From Hedera helix (taxonomy: Eukaryota; Streptophyta; Magnoliopsida; Apiales; Araliaceae), in the NCBI GenBank assembly GCA_947179155.2, contig OX359273.1:46033023-46097022 (forward strand): a stretch of 64,000 nt of DNA. The letters are read 5' to 3'. The notes beneath the pieces were generated by a model. That model was not told the origin of the DNA and made no database searches. It saw only the letters and a list, made by a program, of their open reading frames with translations. Below, one piece after another: positions 61,014 through 64,000 of this stretch. The number at the start of each line of letters is the position of its first letter. Position 1 is the first letter of the stretch. The position numbers and the translations under genes were made by a program.

Positions 61014-63133
61014 TGCATTAAATGAAAGCCTAAGTATCATTTTCATGTTGTCCTCAGGAAAAATATCTGGCCTTCCAATTTTGATAAACAATATAATTTC
61101 TTTATATAAGCTTATCCTAATAAATATTTTCTCCGTTTTAAAATTAAAGATATATTTATAAAATAAATTTTTTTAAAGATAATTTAATATTTTCACATAT
61201 AATGTTAGCATTAATTAGAAATTTAGCTATTCTAATTTTATATTGAAACTGATAGTAAAAATAGTAATAATAAATTAAAAATATCATATTACTTTATAGT
61301 GCTAAAATAAAAATGTATCTTTAATTGTTGAACGAATTAAAATATATATATATTTTTAATTTTAAAATAGAGATAATATACAAATGAAAATTTTGTCATT
61401 CTATAATTCTTTAGTAATGTAATGAACCATGGACCCAAATATCATGAGCCCAAAGCCTACTGATATTTGGATGGCCCCCTTCGGTTACTATAGGTAAATC
61501 AAGACCTAGAGCCCATGGAGTGATCTACAGAGATGCATCAGGTAACAAGCACAGAGCCTATTTGAACCGTGGATCAAAAAATGAAATAATCGTCTCAGCC
61601 GGAGCACTTGGAAGCCCACAACTCTTGATGTTGAGTGGCATAGGCTCATCAGACCACTTGAAGGCCCATAATATCAAGATCGTGTTAGACCAGCCATTGG
61701 TTGGTCAAGGCATGTCCGATAACCCAATGAACGCCGTCTTCATCCCTTCTCCAATCCCCACCGAGGTTTCCCTTATCCAAGTCGTCGGCATCACTCCCTT
61801 TGGTAGCTACATTGAGGCCGCCAGCGGCGAAAACTTTTCCGGTACCAGAGATTATGGAATGTTCTCTCCTAAGGTACACATTACTTTTGGAAACATTGTA
61901 CATATTGGGATCTAGGCCTATGAAGCCTAATAAACCTCAAACACTATAGGTAACTTCTCCTTTTTTTTTCAGAACCTAAGTAAATTTAATTTTAGAGTCT
62001 TGATATATACGACGACAAATTTATATGATATTAAATAACGACCTATGTGCACATATGTGTAGAAATTAAAAATGACCTCACCTAATTTACTCTCTTATCC
62101 GTTAGAGCTCCACGTTATTCGTAATTCAACTTGGTGATACATTTGTAGACATATAAATTATGAAAATTGTTATTTTTATAAGACCTCTCTCACATTAATA
62201 TGTGACCCATTTACTATTTATGTAAGAATGATCTCATGTAACTATTACTTTTACTTAATAGAAATATCAATTCCTCGTATCATTTCCCTTCAATCCTTGA
62301 GACCTAAGATGAGCCTGAGAAAGAAGTGAAACTTTACCTTCATATAATATATAGCGTCTGTGTTGATTTTATGTTTGCTAAACTTTGGTGCATTTTCTTT
62401 TTGGGGGGGCAGATTGGACAACTCTCAACAATGCCACCAAAACAAAGAACAGAGAAATCTATAGCCAAAGCTGTTGAAAGCATGAAATCTCTACCTCCAA
62501 GTGCATTTGTTGGTGGATTCATCCTTGAAAAAATAATGGGGCCTCTCTCTAGAGGGCATCTAGAGCTCCGAAACCGGAACCCTAACGACAACCCGTCGGT
62601 TACATTTAACTACTTCAAAGAGCCAGAGGACTTGCAAAGATGTGTTCAAGGCATGAGACTCATTGAGAATATAATTGAATCTAAAGCATTCTCAAAATTT
62701 AAATACCCGGATATGTCAACACAACAGCTTCTTAACGTGACTGCGAGCTCCCCCGTGAACCTGTTGCCTAAGCATGCAAATGCTTCGACGTCGTTGGAGC
62801 AGTTTTGTAAGGACACAGTGATGACCATATGGCATTACCATGGAGGGTGCCAAGTTGGTAGTGTTGTTGATCATGATTATAGGGTTCTTGGTGTTGATGC
62901 GCTTCGAGTTATCGATGGTTCCACATTTAATTACTCTCCTGGAACTAATCCTCAAGCCACTGTTATGATGCTTGGAAGGTACATTTTACTTTTTGATTAG
63001 ATTTTAATGAGCATATAAATTTTTATATGTATGGCATAGGGATTAATTAATTTTGTGTCAAAAATCTAAATGGTGCAGGTACATGGGAGTTAGAATACTG
63101 AGTGAGAGACTTGCAAATAATGCATCCAACTGA
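57925..63133 (+). CDS. HOTHEAD-like GMC oxidoreductase (FAD-dependent)
   Basis: This is a member of the plant glucose-methanol-choline oxidoreductase family near HOTHEAD/ACE. HOTHEAD itself is linked to omega-hydroxy fatty acid oxidation for cutin and to epidermal separation. Exons: 57925-58021, 59533-60174, 61494-61873, 62413-62978 and 63079-63133, in frame throughout, 579 codons. ATG codons at 57925 and 57931 are in frame; either could start translation. A hydrophobic N-terminus (about 12-28, LVASALFGFFFFHGF) suggests a signal peptide and a secreted or secretory-pathway protein. The FAD-binding motif is G57-GGTAG62. GMC signature segments ARARVLGGGSCLNAGFYTRA and GALGSPQLLMLSGIG follow. The catalytic region has HYHGG at 514-518 and GTNPQAT near 550-556. 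No lesion is seen. The exact paralogue and substrate cannot be told from sequence. Confidence 0.93.
58090..58111. repeat. AT microsatellite
   Basis: About 10 AT units lie near the start of intron 1 of the HOTHEAD-like gene. Confidence 0.7.
58857..58990. mobile_element. Palindromic AT-rich MITE, second family copy
   Basis: It shares the core AAATAAAATATAATATTAAA plus ATTCATAT with the element at about 41687-41835. Its arms (TTTTAATTATTAAAAAT and TTTTTTTAATAATTAAAA) are self-complementary. It lies in intron 1 of the HOTHEAD-like gene. Confidence 0.6.
59358..59409. repeat. AT microsatellite, over 20 units
   Basis: A pure AT run lies in intron 1 of the HOTHEAD-like gene, about 120 bp before the exon 2 acceptor. 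Confidence 0.85.
60941..61010. repeat. AT microsatellite, over 30 units
   Basis: A pure AT run of about 70 bp lies in intron 2 of the HOTHEAD-like gene. Stowaway-like remnants follow (TCTCCGTTTTAAAATTAAAG near 61131 and an inverted partner near 61318). Confidence 0.85.
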
Positions 63134-64000
63134 TGATCATCAAAGTGCACGTTAATTTGGTTGAGATTCAAAATATATATGCAACATGCATGAGGACCAT
63201 GCATGTCTAATTCATGTTCTGAGTTTATGTATATGCTTATATCAACCCAAAAAAAAAAAAAAGAGTGAGTTTAATTTATGAAAATTCTTGTAATCAATTG
63301 GAACTACAAATTTAATTGATTTACGGTTTTATTGACTTCTCTCTTAAATAATTTGTCAATTACTACTAAACGTGATATGCCAATCAATTATTTCTTTCTA
63401 GGGAAATTGTTTTTGCTATATTGGTTTTTTTGTTGTTGCTAATTTAGACTAAAATTTAAGCATACTCATACACCCTACTTGATAGCATATCAAGGCTCGA
63501 TCCTCCAACCTCATGACATAGAAATTAGAATGATAGAATATATATACCTCAATATTGGCCCCAGCTACTAGCTAGTATTGAGCCTCCCATATGCAAGACT
63601 ATGGCATCGATCTCCTCTGGTCAGCTTAATAATCTTCCTCTCCCTTCAATTGGAAACTTATAGACAGCTGTAAAAATATTCATAGAGATCTAAATCATGC
63701 TTGGTAGAATTTATCAGATGTTGCTGATATATGCGTATTTTAGGTGTTTGTTGCACCCCCTATGAATGCTTGTATGATTGTAATGTACAACCCAATACAT
63801 ATTTCGGTGTGCAACTATATATCATTTTGGTATAGTATACATCTCTCCCGTTGGCAGCTGAGATATAGTGTCCGATTATTTGGCGAAGGAGAGTAATATG
63901 GATGAACAGATTTTACAAGAAAAGTAATTAATTTCATGCAAAAGGTATGCTGCACAGAGGTGATAAAAAGTAATGCATGCATGTATGCTGCATTTTTAGT
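63134..64000. other. 3' flank of the HOTHEAD-like gene
   Basis: This probably contains the 3' UTR in its first part, with an A-tract at about 63249-63261. No further gene, RNA or clear element is seen up to the window end. Confidence 0.5.

Noticed and set aside
1..64000. CRISPR arrays, bacterial operons, or a biosynthetic gene cluster
   Set aside because: The gene structure is that of a plant nuclear genome. The four genes have unrelated roles, and the tandem repeats lack the repeat-spacer pattern of CRISPR.

Overview
The window is nuclear DNA from a flowering plant, most likely a eudicot. It is AT-rich, has long GT-AG introns, and carries many MITEs, LTR-derived elements and microsatellites. 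All recognised genes are plant-type and lie on the + strand. I cannot name the species.

Layout. Positions 1-2260 are intergenic and contain a foldback-like structure whose core is a C/T-rich tract facing a G/A-rich tract. Positions 2266-10119 hold a nine-exon gene for a RanBP1-domain nucleoporin (NUP50-like). At least four lesions break it (two 1-base frameshifts, a 5-bp duplication with a stop, and a lost AG acceptor), so it looks like a pseudogene. Positions 10120-17600 are repeat-rich. They include a 3.27-kb solo LTR with target-site duplications, inserted into one copy of an older local duplication. Positions about 17640-37949 hold NRPD1, the largest subunit of RNA polymerase IV. It has a non-coding first exon and 18 coding exons that join in frame to 1453 codons. 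Its introns carry a LINE relic, a hAT-like MITE and a Stowaway MITE. Positions 37950-43320 are intergenic and include two hAT-like elements in opposite orientation that form a 1.17-kb inverted repeat. Positions about 43330-55729 hold a PHT5/VPT-type SPX-MFS vacuolar phosphate transporter with 10 coding exons and 698 codons; its introns carry a TRIM retrotransposon and several MITEs. Positions 55730-57920 are intergenic. Positions 57925-63133 hold a HOTHEAD-like GMC oxidoreductase with five exons and 579 codons. The rest is downstream sequence.

The neighbours do unrelated jobs: nuclear transport (broken), siRNA-directed DNA methylation, vacuolar phosphate storage, and cuticle or extracellular oxidation. 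They do not form a pathway or cluster. NRPD1 makes precursors of the siRNAs that silence elements like those around it, but that link is functional background and not evidence of a local system. I found no clear undescribed gene system. The most notable signals are the multiply broken NUP50-like gene, the solo LTR with its nested tandem repeats, and the inverted hAT pair with one arm decayed by apparent cytosine deamination.

Exon coordinates were worked out by hand from reading-frame continuity and splice consensus. The three intact genes join in frame at every junction.
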